Of a stretch of DNA of 64,000 bases, positions 17,124-26,955 are shown in pieces; position 1 is the first letter of the stretch; each line of letters starts with the position of its first letter. The DNA lies in assembly GCA_965248685.1 (NCBI GenBank), contig CBDFKC010000004.1:1178001-1242000 (forward strand). Direction: 5' to 3'. Under the pieces are notes generated by a model. The model was not told the origin of the DNA and made no database searches. It saw only the letters and a list, made by a program, of their open reading frames with translations. Source of the stretch: VYFG01 sp965248685. GTDB lineage: Bacteria; Pseudomonadota; Gammaproteobacteria; Arenicellales; Poriferihabitantaceae. Position numbers and translations under genes: made by a program.

Positions 17124-17808
17124 TCTCCCACCAACGTTTTAGAATAACTTTGACGTTCAGCTCATCTCCCAGGTATTTTCCTTTGTTAGAGTAGACTTCG
17201 ATTGTGCCTGGGAGTGCTGACACGGTTAGTTTTGTCGGTAGCATTAACCCTTCCAGGCTGCCTTCGACCGGCCGATAACCGAGATACTGGACCTCCCAGT
17301 TATCCTGGATCAAGCGTACCAACCGGCCCTCATTGTCCAACTCAAGATCAGATGCGCCTTCCCCCGGCAACCCCCTGGCCCAATCAGACAGGTGGTCAAA
17401 TGGAACATGCCACCCCAGGCGGGTATATAAAACTTCTGATGCGGTGTCACCCTGGATGACCCGGCCCTTGGTGTCACGCAGTTCAGCTCCATCTTGATCA
17501 ACCTTGATAATTACCCTGCCACCACCAAAAGGGCCGTACAGCTCTATATCCTGTTTATCGATGGCGTAATGCCATTTCAGCGTAGCTGAACCGCCTTTGG
17601 GGCCGGTTTTAACACCCATTTTTGCTCGCAAATTCCAACTTTGAATAGTCGATAGTTGGCGCTCATGGTCACGCCACAAATCGAGTTTTTGCTGTTCGGT
17701 GAGCTGGGGTAATACGCTGGTCGGTCGTTCCGGACTGGTGGTGGCGCAACTTGATAACAAGATTGCAAAAACTGACGTAGCCCAGATTCTGGACATGATA
17801 GATATCAT
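17107..17808 (-). CDS. lolB: Outer-membrane lipoprotein insertion protein LolB
   Basis: Accepts lipoproteins from LolA in the periplasm and inserts them into the outer membrane. The 233-residue precursor has a lipoprotein signal peptide ending in the lipobox LLSSC (lipidated cysteine about residue 21). Later segments include SWNLRAKMGVKTGPKGGSA, FGGGRVIIK and a WEVQYLGYRP stretch as in LolB. An internal ATG four codons in (17796) is an equally good start. It lies between the TPR lipoprotein and ispE. LolA is encoded at 61.0 kb. Confidence 0.9.
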   Translation of the reverse strand: MISIMSRIWATSVFAILLSSCATTSPERPTSVLPQLTEQQKLDLWRDHERQLSTIQSWNLRAKMGVKTGPKGGSATLKWHYAIDKQDIELYGPFGGGRVIIKVDQDGAELRDTKGRVIQGDTASEVLYTRLGWHVPFDHLSDWARGLPGEGASDLELDNEGRLVRLIQDNWEVQYLGYRPVEGSLEGLMLPTKLTVSALPGTIEVYSNKGKYLGDELNVKVILKRWWEIETEG

Positions 17809-17837
17809 CCGCGAATTTAACAGCTGTTGGTCTTAAA

Positions 17838-19694
17838 TTAACAATGCGTCGAAATCACAAGACTTGACCCCGTGAATAACGTTTTAATAAAGTGCTGCCA
17901 CTCAGTCCTCTGACCATTCGGGTTATCGGTAAATTTGTCGATGGTTTCTTGTAGTGTAGTATTATCCGGGCCCCATTCTTTACCTAGCTTCCAGACCTGT
18001 TCTGCTCTGGACTGCTTCCCGGATATCCACAGTACTTCTCCAAAATGAGCGGCAATTTCGGCGTCCTGTTTTAAATCCATTGCGCGTTCCAGGTACTCCA
18101 GAGCTTTGGCATGATCGCCAATACGGTAATAGACCCAGCCCATGCTATCAAGAATGTAGGCATCATCTGGCTGAAATTCTAATGCTTTTGAAATCAGCGC
18201 GAGGGCCTCGTCGTATCGATCAGTCTGATCTGCCAGGGTATATCCGAGGGCGTTATAGGCATGGGCATTTTCAGGCTGTAATTTGATCAGTGCGCGCATA
18301 TCCTGCTCGATCAACTCAATTCTGTCGAGCTGGGCCGCAAGCAGTCCCCGGCTATACAATAGATCAGGTTGATCGGGCCACTGCTCAAGCGCCGTGCTCA
18401 GCAGTTCCAGTGAGCGGTCAAATTGATCATAATCGCGCAACAGCAAATCCTGTTCCAGAATCATCCGAATAGAGTCGGGTTCCCCTCGAACGTCGATATT
18501 GCGTAAATGGGAAAGTCCTGCTTCTACATTGCTCTGTTTCGCGATGATGCCAGACATCGCAATCTGTGCATCCAGATACAGATTTCTTGTTTGAATCTGG
18601 CGAAGCAGTGGTGTCGCTTCGTCATATCGCTCCTGATCAATTAGCATTTGGGCCAGATACAGCCTGGCCTGGTCACCGTTCGCACTCAGGTCGATATAGC
18701 TGGCAAACAGTTTCTCGGCATCGCTAAAGGCCTTTAAGTCCATATTGACGATTGCGGCTACGTAGAGAGCGTCTGTAGATTCAGGATTCTGTGCAATCAC
18801 CTGGTTTAACTCGGTACGTGCTTGCTCAAGCTTGTCTATTTGAATTAGCAAGCGAGCATACTGAATGCGAAAGCGTTCAGATTCTGGGTAGCTTTTCAGA
18901 AAATTAGTAGCCCAACTTTCGAAGGTGTCGGAATCTTGCTCTGACAAATCAGTAATTTTCATGATTGCCGCGGTTTCCCATTCCGGATTCAACGACAGGC
19001 TTTTGTCCAGCAGAGTGCGGAACTGAGTGTCGTTTTTGAGTCTTGAAGAGAGTAGCGCAGCGGTGAACACCAGTTGTGGATCATCGGATTCAGCAGCCTG
19101 CATGAATTGACTTTTCAAATTGCCCACTGAGGGTTCTTCCTGGCGCGCGATCAAACTGGCGATTTCCTGAAGTATTGCCTCCTGTCCCGGTTCCTGTTCC
19201 TTGGCAAGGTCTATTAGGGTCATACCTGCTTCGCTCAATTTACTACTTTTGATTTGGGCGTTTGCCAGGGCCAGGTGAATACGAAAGTTTCCTGGTTCAA
19301 GGGTAATCATCAAGCGTGCCAATTCAATGGCTTTTTGATAATCCTTGAGGTGCAATGCCAGTTGAATAGCATTCGCATTGAGGCGCTTGTCCCGGGACAA
19401 GTATACCGCGCGGGAAAGCGCTTCCAGGGCGACTTGTGGTTGCTTTCTCTGATTTGCGATAGAGGCGAGCAACACGTCATACAGTAGTTCTGCGGTAAGC
19501 TCGCTAGTTGGATTTGCTACCACCACTGGTTCCTGCACCGGTTCTTCGGTGATAGTGGGAACCTCTTCAGTCTGTTCTACTTGCGCAACCTCCTGTTCCA
19601 CCGGGGGCGTAACGCAGCCGGTTAATACCAGAGTGAGCAGCCCGACTGTCGCAACCAGAAGGTTATTCAGATATATTGATTTACCATTTAGCAT
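17838..19694 (-). CDS. TPR-repeat lipoprotein (PA4667-like)
   Basis: About 618 residues, with a lipoprotein signal peptide (LLTLVLTGCVTPP, lipobox LTGC), a Glu/Pro/Val-rich linker, then TPR-like helical repeats across most of the protein; clear units read YDEALALISKALEFQPDDAY and HAKALEYLERAMDLK near the C-terminus. I take the ATG at 19694; a TTG at 19712 would extend it by six residues. Position next to lolB and divergent from hemA matches the TPR protein of Pseudomonas. Its role is not established; an envelope scaffold is likely from the repeats and lipid anchor. Confidence 0.85.
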   Translation of the reverse strand: MLNGKSIYLNNLLVATVGLLTLVLTGCVTPPVEQEVAQVEQTEEVPTITEEPVQEPVVVANPTSELTAELLYDVLLASIANQRKQPQVALEALSRAVYLSRDKRLNANAIQLALHLKDYQKAIELARLMITLEPGNFRIHLALANAQIKSSKLSEAGMTLIDLAKEQEPGQEAILQEIASLIARQEEPSVGNLKSQFMQAAESDDPQLVFTAALLSSRLKNDTQFRTLLDKSLSLNPEWETAAIMKITDLSEQDSDTFESWATNFLKSYPESERFRIQYARLLIQIDKLEQARTELNQVIAQNPESTDALYVAAIVNMDLKAFSDAEKLFASYIDLSANGDQARLYLAQMLIDQERYDEATPLLRQIQTRNLYLDAQIAMSGIIAKQSNVEAGLSHLRNIDVRGEPDSIRMILEQDLLLRDYDQFDRSLELLSTALEQWPDQPDLLYSRGLLAAQLDRIELIEQDMRALIKLQPENAHAYNALGYTLADQTDRYDEALALISKALEFQPDDAYILDSMGWVYYRIGDHAKALEYLERAMDLKQDAEIAAHFGEVLWISGKQSRAEQVWKLGKEWGPDNTTLQETIDKFTDNPNGQRTEWQHFIKTLFTGSSLVISTHC

Positions 19695-19872
19695 AGTTGC
19701 AGAGTCTATCAAATCACCGGGCGGTGAGCATTGTAATAATATGGGCTGTTAGAATGTTACATACTCCTTTTGTTCCATTTTTGGTCAAATCATGTTGAAT
19801 GATTGGGAACAAGCGATTTTGTCGAAATCACGGTCAATCCACTCAATTGCGGTTTTTTGAGTTACAAAATAT

Positions 19873-19878
19873 TATAAT
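19873..19878 (+). promoter_or_regulatory. Candidate -10 box for hemA
   Basis: A perfect TATAAT lies 59 bases before the hemA ATG in an AT-rich stretch. No good -35 hexamer is found at 16-18 bases, so this is only a candidate. Confidence 0.35.
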
Positions 19879-19937
19879 ACACAACGCTAGTTACCCAGCC
19901 AGAAAAAATTGTCATATTTACAGATAAGTTAATTGAA

Positions 19938-21185
19938 ATGCAGCTGCTTACTCTAGGTCTCAATCACAAGACCGCGCCTATCGAATTGCGTGAGCGGGCT
20001 GCGTTTGGCCCAGAGACAATGGGACCAGCGCTCAACGACCTGGCTTCTTCTCAGGTAGCCAGCGAGGTTGCGATCTTATCGACCTGCAACAGGACAGAAA
20101 TTTATTGTGGTAATCAACAGATTGATCCGGCCAGACTGGTTGACTGGTTCTCCGAGCACAGCGGATTTTTGCCTGATCAACTCAGTCAATGCGTCTATAC
20201 CCATCCAAATGAGCAGGCGGTAAAACACGCTTTTCGGGTGGCATCGGGACTTGATTCTATGGTGCTTGGTGAACCGCAGATTCTGGGTCAAATGAAAGAC
20301 GCTTTTAATCTTGCATTGAAGGCAGGTACCACCGGGAAGGTGTTTAACCGACTTTTTCAACATACTTTTAGCGTAGCCAAACAAGTTCGGACAGACACAA
20401 CAATAGGCGCTAATCCAGTTTCCGTGGCGTACGCTGGTGTCAGCCTGGCGAATCGGGTATTCACCAGTCTCGCCGAACAAACTGTTCTGTTAATCGGTGC
20501 GGGCGAGACAATTGAGCTGGTTGCTCGACATTTAAAAGAACATCAGGTTCGCCATATGATTGTGGCGAATCGCTCAATCGACCGTGCTAAAGCCTTGGCC
20601 AATGAGGTAGGATGTGAAGCCATAACACTGGCGCAAATTCCGGAGCGATTAGTTGAAGCCGACATTCTGGTCTCCTCTACAGCCAGCACTCTGCCCATTC
20701 TGGGAAAGGGTGCAGTGGAAGGAGCCATACACAGGCGCAAGCACCGACCAATGTTTATTCTGGATTTGGCAGTGCCCCGTGATGTCGAACCGGAAGTGGC
20801 GAGTTTGCGCGATGTTTATTTGTATACCGTCGATGATTTAAATAATGTTGTCGAGAAAAACCAGGGAATGCGACTCGAAGCTGCCCGGGAAGCCGAAAAT
20901 ATCATTGATCTCCAGGTTGTACGATTTATGCGCTGGATGCGCTCATTGGATTCGGAACCAACGATACGTACGTTCAGGGCTCAGGTTGATCAGATTCGCC
21001 AGGTCGAACTCGATAAAGCTAAAGCGAGAATTGCCCGAGGTGTTTCGCCAGAAGAAGTTGTTGAACAGCTGGCCCGGGATATGACCAATAAATTTTGCCA
21101 CCATCCCAGTCAGCAACTAAGCCAGGCCGATATAGAAGGGAATCCCGGTCTGATTGCCGCCGCCCGTAAGCTGTTCGGTATATAG
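19938..21185 (+). CDS. hemA: Glutamyl-tRNA reductase
   Basis: Reduces glutamyl-tRNA to glutamate-1-semialdehyde, the first committed step of tetrapyrrole synthesis by the C5 route. The 415-residue protein starts MQLLTLGLNHKTAPIELRE and has the catalytic cysteine in STCNRTEIY, then LGEPQILGQMKDAF and the NADPH-binding VLLIGAGETIELVARHL. It heads a + strand hemA-prfA-prmC operon, the arrangement common in gammaproteobacteria, divergent from the lolB/ispE side. HemH at the left of the window is the end of the same pathway. Confidence 0.97.
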   Translation: MQLLTLGLNHKTAPIELRERAAFGPETMGPALNDLASSQVASEVAILSTCNRTEIYCGNQQIDPARLVDWFSEHSGFLPDQLSQCVYTHPNEQAVKHAFRVASGLDSMVLGEPQILGQMKDAFNLALKAGTTGKVFNRLFQHTFSVAKQVRTDTTIGANPVSVAYAGVSLANRVFTSLAEQTVLLIGAGETIELVARHLKEHQVRHMIVANRSIDRAKALANEVGCEAITLAQIPERLVEADILVSSTASTLPILGKGAVEGAIHRRKHRPMFILDLAVPRDVEPEVASLRDVYLYTVDDLNNVVEKNQGMRLEAAREAENIIDLQVVRFMRWMRSLDSEPTIRTFRAQVDQIRQVELDKAKARIARGVSPEEVVEQLARDMTNKFCHHPSQQLSQADIEGNPGLIAAARKLFGI

Positions 21186-21256
21186 CAACTGGATTACCGG
21201 GCTGGAGTCCGGTAAGTCGTCATATGCTTTTTTAGTTCAATGAATCCTTGATTAAC

Positions 21257-22339
21257 ATGAATCCATCAACCATAGACAAGCTCGCCCAGATTAAGGAGCG
21301 GTACGAGGAAATCCACGTTCTGTTGTCAGATCCAGAGGTACAGTCCAAGCAGAACGAGTTCAGAGCATTGTCTATTGAGCTGTCAGAAATAGAGTCGGTG
21401 GTTGAAGCCTTCGCTGAATTCGAATCATTGTCCACCCAGCTTGATGAAACCCGGCAAATGATGGAGGATGAAGATACCTCGATCCGGCAAATGGCGGCGG
21501 AAGAACTTCCTTCCATTGAACAGCAGATTGGTATCGTGGAAAGTCGACTTCAAAAGCTGTTATTGCCCAAGGACCCCAATGACTCCCGTAATATTTTTCT
21601 CGAGATTCGTGCCGGGACCGGCGGTGACGAAGCGGCGATCTTTTCCGGAGATTTGTTCCGAATGTATAACAGTTATGCGGAGTCCAGAGGATGGCGGGTA
21701 GAAATTTTGAGCCGAAGCGAAGGTGAACACGGTGGTTACAAGGAAATCATTTCGCGGATTGAAGGGCAGGGGGCCTACTCACGATTAAAATTCGAATCCG
21801 GCGCCCATCGGGTTCAACGAGTTCCTGAAACAGAATCCCAGGGCAGAATTCATACTTCTGCCTGCACCGTGGCGGTAATGCCTGAGGCGGATGAAATGGA
21901 CGAAGTTGAAATTAGTCCCTCAGACCTACGAATTGATACTTTTCGCGCATCAGGCGCCGGCGGACAGCACGTCAATAAAACCGACTCTGCCATCCGAATT
22001 ACCCACCTGCCAACCGGAGTGGTGGTGGAATGCCAGGATGAAAGGTCCCAGCATAAAAACAGGGCCAGGGCGATGTCAGTATTGGCTTCCCGACTTTTAC
22101 AGGCTGAGCAGGAGAAACAATCGCAACAGGAAGCCAGCACCAGAAAGTCTCTGGTTGGTAGTGGAGATCGATCGGAGCGAATCCGAACCTATAATTTCCC
22201 CCAGGGCCGGGTAACCGATCATCGCATAAACTTGACCCTGTACAAACTGGAAGAGATGATCAGCGGAAATATCGATCAGGTTATCGAGCCATTAATTACA
22301 GAACATCATGCCGATCTGCTGGCAGAGACCAGCGCTTGA
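21257..22339 (+). CDS. prfA: Peptide chain release factor 1
   Basis: Recognises UAA and UAG and triggers peptide release. Starting at the ATG at 21257 gives 360 residues, the E. coli length, with the start MNPSTIDKLAQ; an upstream TTG at 21248 is less likely. The GGQ catalytic motif is in RASGAGGQHVNKTDSA, and the P-x-T stop-codon recognition motif is VPETESQGR. The glutamine of GGQ is the methylation target of PrmC, encoded immediately downstream. Confidence 0.97.
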   Translation: MNPSTIDKLAQIKERYEEIHVLLSDPEVQSKQNEFRALSIELSEIESVVEAFAEFESLSTQLDETRQMMEDEDTSIRQMAAEELPSIEQQIGIVESRLQKLLLPKDPNDSRNIFLEIRAGTGGDEAAIFSGDLFRMYNSYAESRGWRVEILSRSEGEHGGYKEIISRIEGQGAYSRLKFESGAHRVQRVPETESQGRIHTSACTVAVMPEADEMDEVEISPSDLRIDTFRASGAGGQHVNKTDSAIRITHLPTGVVVECQDERSQHKNRARAMSVLASRLLQAEQEKQSQQEASTRKSLVGSGDRSERIRTYNFPQGRVTDHRINLTLYKLEEMISGNIDQVIEPLITEHHADLLAETSA

Positions 22340-22412
22340 TCCTTGCGCTTGATCACAGTTTTTCTCGGTCTCCAAAACCAAAAATTGTAGCTTATTGGAA
22401 AAGTGGAGATCA

Positions 22413-23258
22413 GTGAAAATATTTGTTGATGAAGTACTGGGTAATGCTGTCGATCTCCTGAAATCCGTCAATCACATAGAGTCCCCTGTTCTCGAAGCTG
22501 AATTGTTGCTGTCCCATACTCTCGGAAAATCCGGAACATACCTGATGGCAAATCCGCGACAAGCTATCAGCCCGGATAAACTACTTGAGTTTAATAAATT
22601 GCTTGAACATCGCCAGACCGGAGTTCCGGTCGCTTACCTGTTAGGAACCAAGGAATTTTGGTCAGTCGAACTGGCTGTAACCGATCAGGTGCTGATTCCC
22701 CGACCGGACACGGAGACACTGGTGCAGCAGGCTCTTTGTCGGTGTATTGATGAGCCGATGCTAATCGCAGATTTAGGCACAGGAAGTGGCGCAATTGCGG
22801 TCGTGATCGCCATTGAGCGGCCTCATTGTCAGCTTGTCGCCGTGGATAGATCCTGCCCAGCAGTTAACGTGGCTCGTTCCAATGTGGCCCGACTAGGTCT
22901 CGATAATATTGAAGTGATAACCTCAAACTGGTTCGACCAACTGTCGACCAAATCGTTTGACCTGATCGTATCCAATCCGCCATACATTTGCGCTGGGGAC
23001 GCCCATTTGTCGGGAGAATTAAGATTCGAACCACGCCAGGCACTGGTTGCGGATAGCAATGGCCTGGGGGATTTGTCCAGGATAATTGTTGCAGCACCGA
23101 ACTACCTCAAATCCAAAGGTTGGTTGCTGGTTGAGCATGGTTACAACCAGGCCCCTGAGGTGACAGATTTATTTGCCGGTGCTGGCTTTGGGAAGATAAA
23201 AACTTACCCGGATTTGGCAGGAATACCCAGGGTAACCGAAGGCCAGATATCCGAATGA
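22413..23258 (+). CDS. prmC: Release factor glutamine methyltransferase
   Basis: Methylates the GGQ glutamine of release factors using S-adenosylmethionine. The frame runs back to a TTG at 22395, but I choose the GTG at 22413 because GGAG lies about six bases upstream and the resulting N-terminus (MKIFVDEVLGNAVDLL) fits the family; this gives 281 residues. Motifs are IPRPDTETLVQQAL, the SAM loop IADLGTGSGAIAVVIA and the catalytic SNPPYI. It is 73 bases after prfA in the same operon. Confidence 0.93.
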   Translation: MKIFVDEVLGNAVDLLKSVNHIESPVLEAELLLSHTLGKSGTYLMANPRQAISPDKLLEFNKLLEHRQTGVPVAYLLGTKEFWSVELAVTDQVLIPRPDTETLVQQALCRCIDEPMLIADLGTGSGAIAVVIAIERPHCQLVAVDRSCPAVNVARSNVARLGLDNIEVITSNWFDQLSTKSFDLIVSNPPYICAGDAHLSGELRFEPRQALVADSNGLGDLSRIIVAAPNYLKSKGWLLVEHGYNQAPEVTDLFAGAGFGKIKTYPDLAGIPRVTEGQISE

Positions 23259-23288
23259 TATGGCTTTAGCTAACTATTGGCGCGAAGC

Positions 23289-24527
23289 TTACTTTAATCT
23301 GACAAACACCCCAGACCGGGTTTTGGGATCAAAATAGGTTGACTTGGGAGGCATTAGGGCGCCCGCATCAGCGACGTTCATTAACTGTTCCATAGAAGTT
23401 GCAAAACAGGCAAACGCTACCGCCCATCCCTGTTCGTATTTCCTCTCCAAACCAGATTTGCCGTCGATGCCGGACACGTAGTCGAGCCGGGGGTCTGCGC
23501 GATAATCATGAATGCCGAGGATGGGCCCAAGAATGTGGTTTTGCAACAAAGAGACTTCGAGGGAAGCCACCGGATCGTTTAGATCCACCAATTGATGCTG
23601 AATCTTTAGACGATACCAGGTTCCGCTCAGGAACATGCCGAATTCTCCGTGCCTGGTCGGCTCAAAATGATCCTGGTCTACCGCCACGGTGACTTCGAAA
23701 TCTGTCTCCAGAGCGGTCAAAACCTCTGCTTCCGATTTCCCATCGAGGTCACGCACACAGCGATGATAGGGCAGTAAATTCAGTTCATGATCGGAAAACA
23801 ACGCGACTAACAGTTGATTATGGGGTTCATCACCCTGATTGCCCTCGGTCTCGCGCATCATTTCCGCATAGCGCCATCCTGATGCGGCGCGATGGTGGCC
23901 ATCCGTCAGGTAGGTGTTTTCTACTCCTTCAAACAGGTCAGACAATAGCCTCTGGCTGGCTGCAGACTCGACGCACCAGACCCGCTGGTGGACATCGTCA
24001 CCGGTTGTAAAATCCAGCATGGGCTGAGTTGTTACCTGTTCCGCAATAAACTCATCAATAGCATGATTTTGTGGGTATGCCAGCGAAATAGGGCAAGATG
24101 CAACTCCGACAACCTTTTGGTATTGCGCTAAAAGGTCTTCGCGATCACGTCGGGTGTTTTCGTGTTTTCGAATATGTCCCTGGTCGTATTCATCTACAGA
24201 AATTTCGCAAACCACTCCGGTCTGAGCATGAATGCCATGGGTTAGTTCATAGATGAATATGCATGGTTCTTGATACTGTTCAAAATAACCCTCAGCCAGC
24301 AAGCGATGTAAATTCTCCCGGTTAAAGGTTAACAATTCGTCGTGAGTGGGCGGTGACGCGGGATCAAAATCGTCTTGTAGGCGAATAGTATTGAGAAAGT
24401 TTTGCGGATTTGAATCGGCAAACTCGCGCCGGATATGCGCGGGCACAGCATCATACTCAGGGGCAACGACTTCCGCCGCGACATCATTCTTTACCAGGTA
24501 ACCTTCAAATGGCTTTATTTTTGGCAT
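23289..24527 (-). CDS. DUF1015 family protein
   Basis: 412 residues matching DUF1015. It opens with IKPFEGYLV, has GHIRKHENTRRDREDLL near residues 117-133, and carries the signature TDGHHRAASGWRYAEM (DGHHR at 209-213). The DGHHR element recalls the ParB/sulfiredoxin-type active site also used by free-serine kinases, which is my reading rather than a demonstrated homology. It is the last gene of a minus-strand set serA-serC-DUF1015, separated from serC by 37 bases. Such linkage suggests a role in serine or phosphoserine metabolism; the biochemical activity is not known to me. Confidence 0.85.
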   Translation of the reverse strand: MPKIKPFEGYLVKNDVAAEVVAPEYDAVPAHIRREFADSNPQNFLNTIRLQDDFDPASPPTHDELLTFNRENLHRLLAEGYFEQYQEPCIFIYELTHGIHAQTGVVCEISVDEYDQGHIRKHENTRRDREDLLAQYQKVVGVASCPISLAYPQNHAIDEFIAEQVTTQPMLDFTTGDDVHQRVWCVESAASQRLLSDLFEGVENTYLTDGHHRAASGWRYAEMMRETEGNQGDEPHNQLLVALFSDHELNLLPYHRCVRDLDGKSEAEVLTALETDFEVTVAVDQDHFEPTRHGEFGMFLSGTWYRLKIQHQLVDLNDPVASLEVSLLQNHILGPILGIHDYRADPRLDYVSGIDGKSGLERKYEQGWAVAFACFATSMEQLMNVADAGALMPPKSTYFDPKTRSGVFVRLK

Positions 24528-24564
24528 GATGCAAATTCGAGTTCGGTGCCGAAAAGAATTCTAA

Positions 24565-25650
24565 CTAACCGTTGGCTCGTTGAAACGATTTCATAAAATC
24601 ACTTAATCCAACCACGCTTTCATAAGGCAGCGCATTGTAGATACTGGCGCGACATCCGCCGACACTGCGATGACCTTTCAGATTGACCAGATCAGCGGCA
24701 CTTGCTTCGGCGATAAATTGTTGTTCGAGCTGCTCACTTTGCAGACGAAATACGACGTTCATATGTGAGCGGGAAGCGACTTCCACAGGACAGCTATAGA
24801 ATCCGTCGCTGTCTTCGATAGAGTCATACAACAGAGAAGATTTTTTCTCAGCATTTTTCTCCATCGCGGCTAGGCCGCCTTCAGCCTTCATCCATTTGAG
24901 TACTTTTCCGAGGATATATATAGGAAATACTGGCGGCGTGTTAAACATTGAACCTTTGGATTCCTGAATATCGTAGCGTAGATAGCGGCCCAAGCTTCGG
25001 TTGGTATTTTCGAGTATTGATTTGCGAACAAATACCACTGCCATGCCAGCGGGCCCCAGGTTTTTTTGCACTCCACCATACACCAGGTCGAATTTTTCCC
25101 AAGGTATTGGTCGAGACATATAGTCAGAGGACATATCGCCAACCAACGGTACATTTACCTCTGGCCATTCATGAATGCGTATTCCTCCGATTGTCTCGTT
25201 GGAGGTAATGTGCAGGTAACGGGTATTGTCCTGAATTTCCAGCTCACTGGTGACCGGCATACGGGTGAAATTAGAAGATTCACCATCCCAGGCGGTGTAG
25301 ATATCGCCATATTCTTTGGCGTCGGTGATCGCTCCTTTAGCCCAGGTTCCCGAATTGACATACCCGGCCTTGTCACCTGGTTGCAACAGATTCATCGGTA
25401 TCATCGAGAACTGCAATATCGCGCCGCCTTGTAAAAACAGGACGCTGAAGTCGTCCGGAGCGCCAAAAACTTCCAGCGCCAGCGCCATGGCTTCATTGGC
25501 CACCGCATCGAAATGCTTTCCGCGGTGACTCATTTCAATTAATGACATACCTGCTCCCTGGTAGTCAACAAATTCTGCCTGGGCTTCTTGTAAAACGGTC
25601 AGGGGCAGGGTGCAGGGTCCTGCGCTGAAATTATGTATTCGATTAGTCAT
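24565..25650 (-). CDS. serC: Phosphoserine aminotransferase
   Basis: PLP enzyme that converts 3-phosphohydroxypyruvate and glutamate to O-phosphoserine, and also serves the pyridoxine pathway. The 361-residue protein begins with the family start NFSAGPCTLPLTVLQEAQAE and has SLIEMSHRGKHF; the PLP lysine is in VYGGVQKNLGPAGMAVV. GHRSVGGCRASIYNA near the C-terminus is also diagnostic. It lies 23 bases after serA, so the two form a serine-synthesis operon. Confidence 0.97.
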   Translation of the reverse strand: MTNRIHNFSAGPCTLPLTVLQEAQAEFVDYQGAGMSLIEMSHRGKHFDAVANEAMALALEVFGAPDDFSVLFLQGGAILQFSMIPMNLLQPGDKAGYVNSGTWAKGAITDAKEYGDIYTAWDGESSNFTRMPVTSELEIQDNTRYLHITSNETIGGIRIHEWPEVNVPLVGDMSSDYMSRPIPWEKFDLVYGGVQKNLGPAGMAVVFVRKSILENTNRSLGRYLRYDIQESKGSMFNTPPVFPIYILGKVLKWMKAEGGLAAMEKNAEKKSSLLYDSIEDSDGFYSCPVEVASRSHMNVVFRLQSEQLEQQFIAEASAADLVNLKGHRSVGGCRASIYNALPYESVVGLSDFMKSFQRANG

Positions 25651-25673
25651 GTCTGGTTCCGAGATGGATGATT

Positions 25674-26627
25674 TCAGGCGTTAACGCAGTTAATTAAATC
25701 ACCGGATTCAAATGTACCGATGACCTTTAGAACACCGTCGGCGACTGCGATCTGCGCCTGGGCGGTGGATGCACCAATATGATGTGTGCCGCATACATTG
25801 GGGTGAGCCGCCAGCGCGGAGACGAAACTATTATCCCCTGCACCGGGTTCATTGTCGTAAACATCAAGACCGGCACAAATACCTCTTTGGTCCATCGCTG
25901 CGATAAGTGCTGGTTCATCAACCAGCTCTCCCCGGGCGGCATTAATTAATGTTGCGCCGTCTTTCATTTTATTGAGAAATGCCTGGTCAACCATGCCACG
26001 GGTCTGGTCAGTGGCTGGCATGTGCAAGCTCACGATATCGCAGGTTTCAAGAATCTGTTCGACCTTGTCCAATTCAATCACGCCGGCATCCGTCATCCGC
26101 TGTGAGGCTACCCCCGGTTGGTCTACCGCGTACACTTCAATTCCGAAAGCCTGGGCCCGTTCAGCCAGCGCATGGCCAATAGCACCGAAACCGACAATAC
26201 CGAGTTTTTGACCAAGCAGTCCGCGGGCTTTGCTGAATTTTTTCTTGTTCCATGTTTGGTTCCGCAGATCCGCAACATTGTCAGGAATGTTCCGATCGAT
26301 CGATATAATCATTCCCATAACCAATTCAGCTACAGCGATGGCGTTGGCTCCGGGAACATTGCAGACCCGAATTCCCTTGCTTGCCGCATGTTGCTTGTCG
26401 ATAGTGTTGGTGCCGGCGCCGGCGCGGATGACAAGCTTGAGTGCCGATGCCGTATCCAGAGTAGCAGCATTGACCACGGTGCTTCTAACGATCAATGCCT
26501 CATGATCAGAGACAACTTCGGAGAGTGTGTTTTCGTCCAACCCGGCGTCCACGGTACAAGTATGGCCCAATTGCTCAAGTTGATGTGCATGGGTGTCCGG
26601 AAAGCTGTCTGCGATAAGAATTTTCAT
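25674..26627 (-). CDS. serA: D-3-phosphoglycerate dehydrogenase, short form
   Basis: D-2-hydroxyacid dehydrogenase family enzyme that oxidises 3-phosphoglycerate, the first step of serine synthesis. The NAD loop is LGIVGFGAIGHALAERA, the catalytic arginine is in LINAARGELVDEPAL, and the histidine region is CGTHHIGAST. At 317 residues it has no C-terminal ACT domain, so serine feedback through that domain is not expected. Assignment to SerA rather than another hydroxyacid dehydrogenase rests on linkage to serC. Confidence 0.88.
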   Translation of the reverse strand: MKILIADSFPDTHAHQLEQLGHTCTVDAGLDENTLSEVVSDHEALIVRSTVVNAATLDTASALKLVIRAGAGTNTIDKQHAASKGIRVCNVPGANAIAVAELVMGMIISIDRNIPDNVADLRNQTWNKKKFSKARGLLGQKLGIVGFGAIGHALAERAQAFGIEVYAVDQPGVASQRMTDAGVIELDKVEQILETCDIVSLHMPATDQTRGMVDQAFLNKMKDGATLINAARGELVDEPALIAAMDQRGICAGLDVYDNEPGAGDNSFVSALAAHPNVCGTHHIGASTAQAQIAVADGVLKVIGTFESGDLINCVNA

Positions 26628-26955
26628 GGTCCGTTAGGGAAATTGGTTATGGTCTTCGGTGAATAAATCAAGAATGTTAATACTGAACGCTGGGCTAACT
26701 TCCTGTGGCGGTCAAATTGGCCGCGAATTTTAGTGTATTTACCAGCTCAAATGGGAGTTAATGGGATTCATGGTCGCTACACTTTTACCGCTGGTCGTTC
26801 GCAGGTAACGATCGCGTAATGACTGTGTCGCTAAAAAACGAAATTGCCACAGTTCGGCAGTCTTGGCAATCAGGTTTATTTTTCCTGCCCATTAATAAGC
26901 TTAATAGCTGAACCTATTGGCTGCCTTTGATCGAGGCATGGGGTAATATTGTTGG
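26628..26955. other. Divergent intergenic region serA-cupin
   Basis: These 328 bases hold no convincing gene. They should carry the serA and cupin gene promoters, none of which stands out clearly by eye. Confidence 0.45.
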
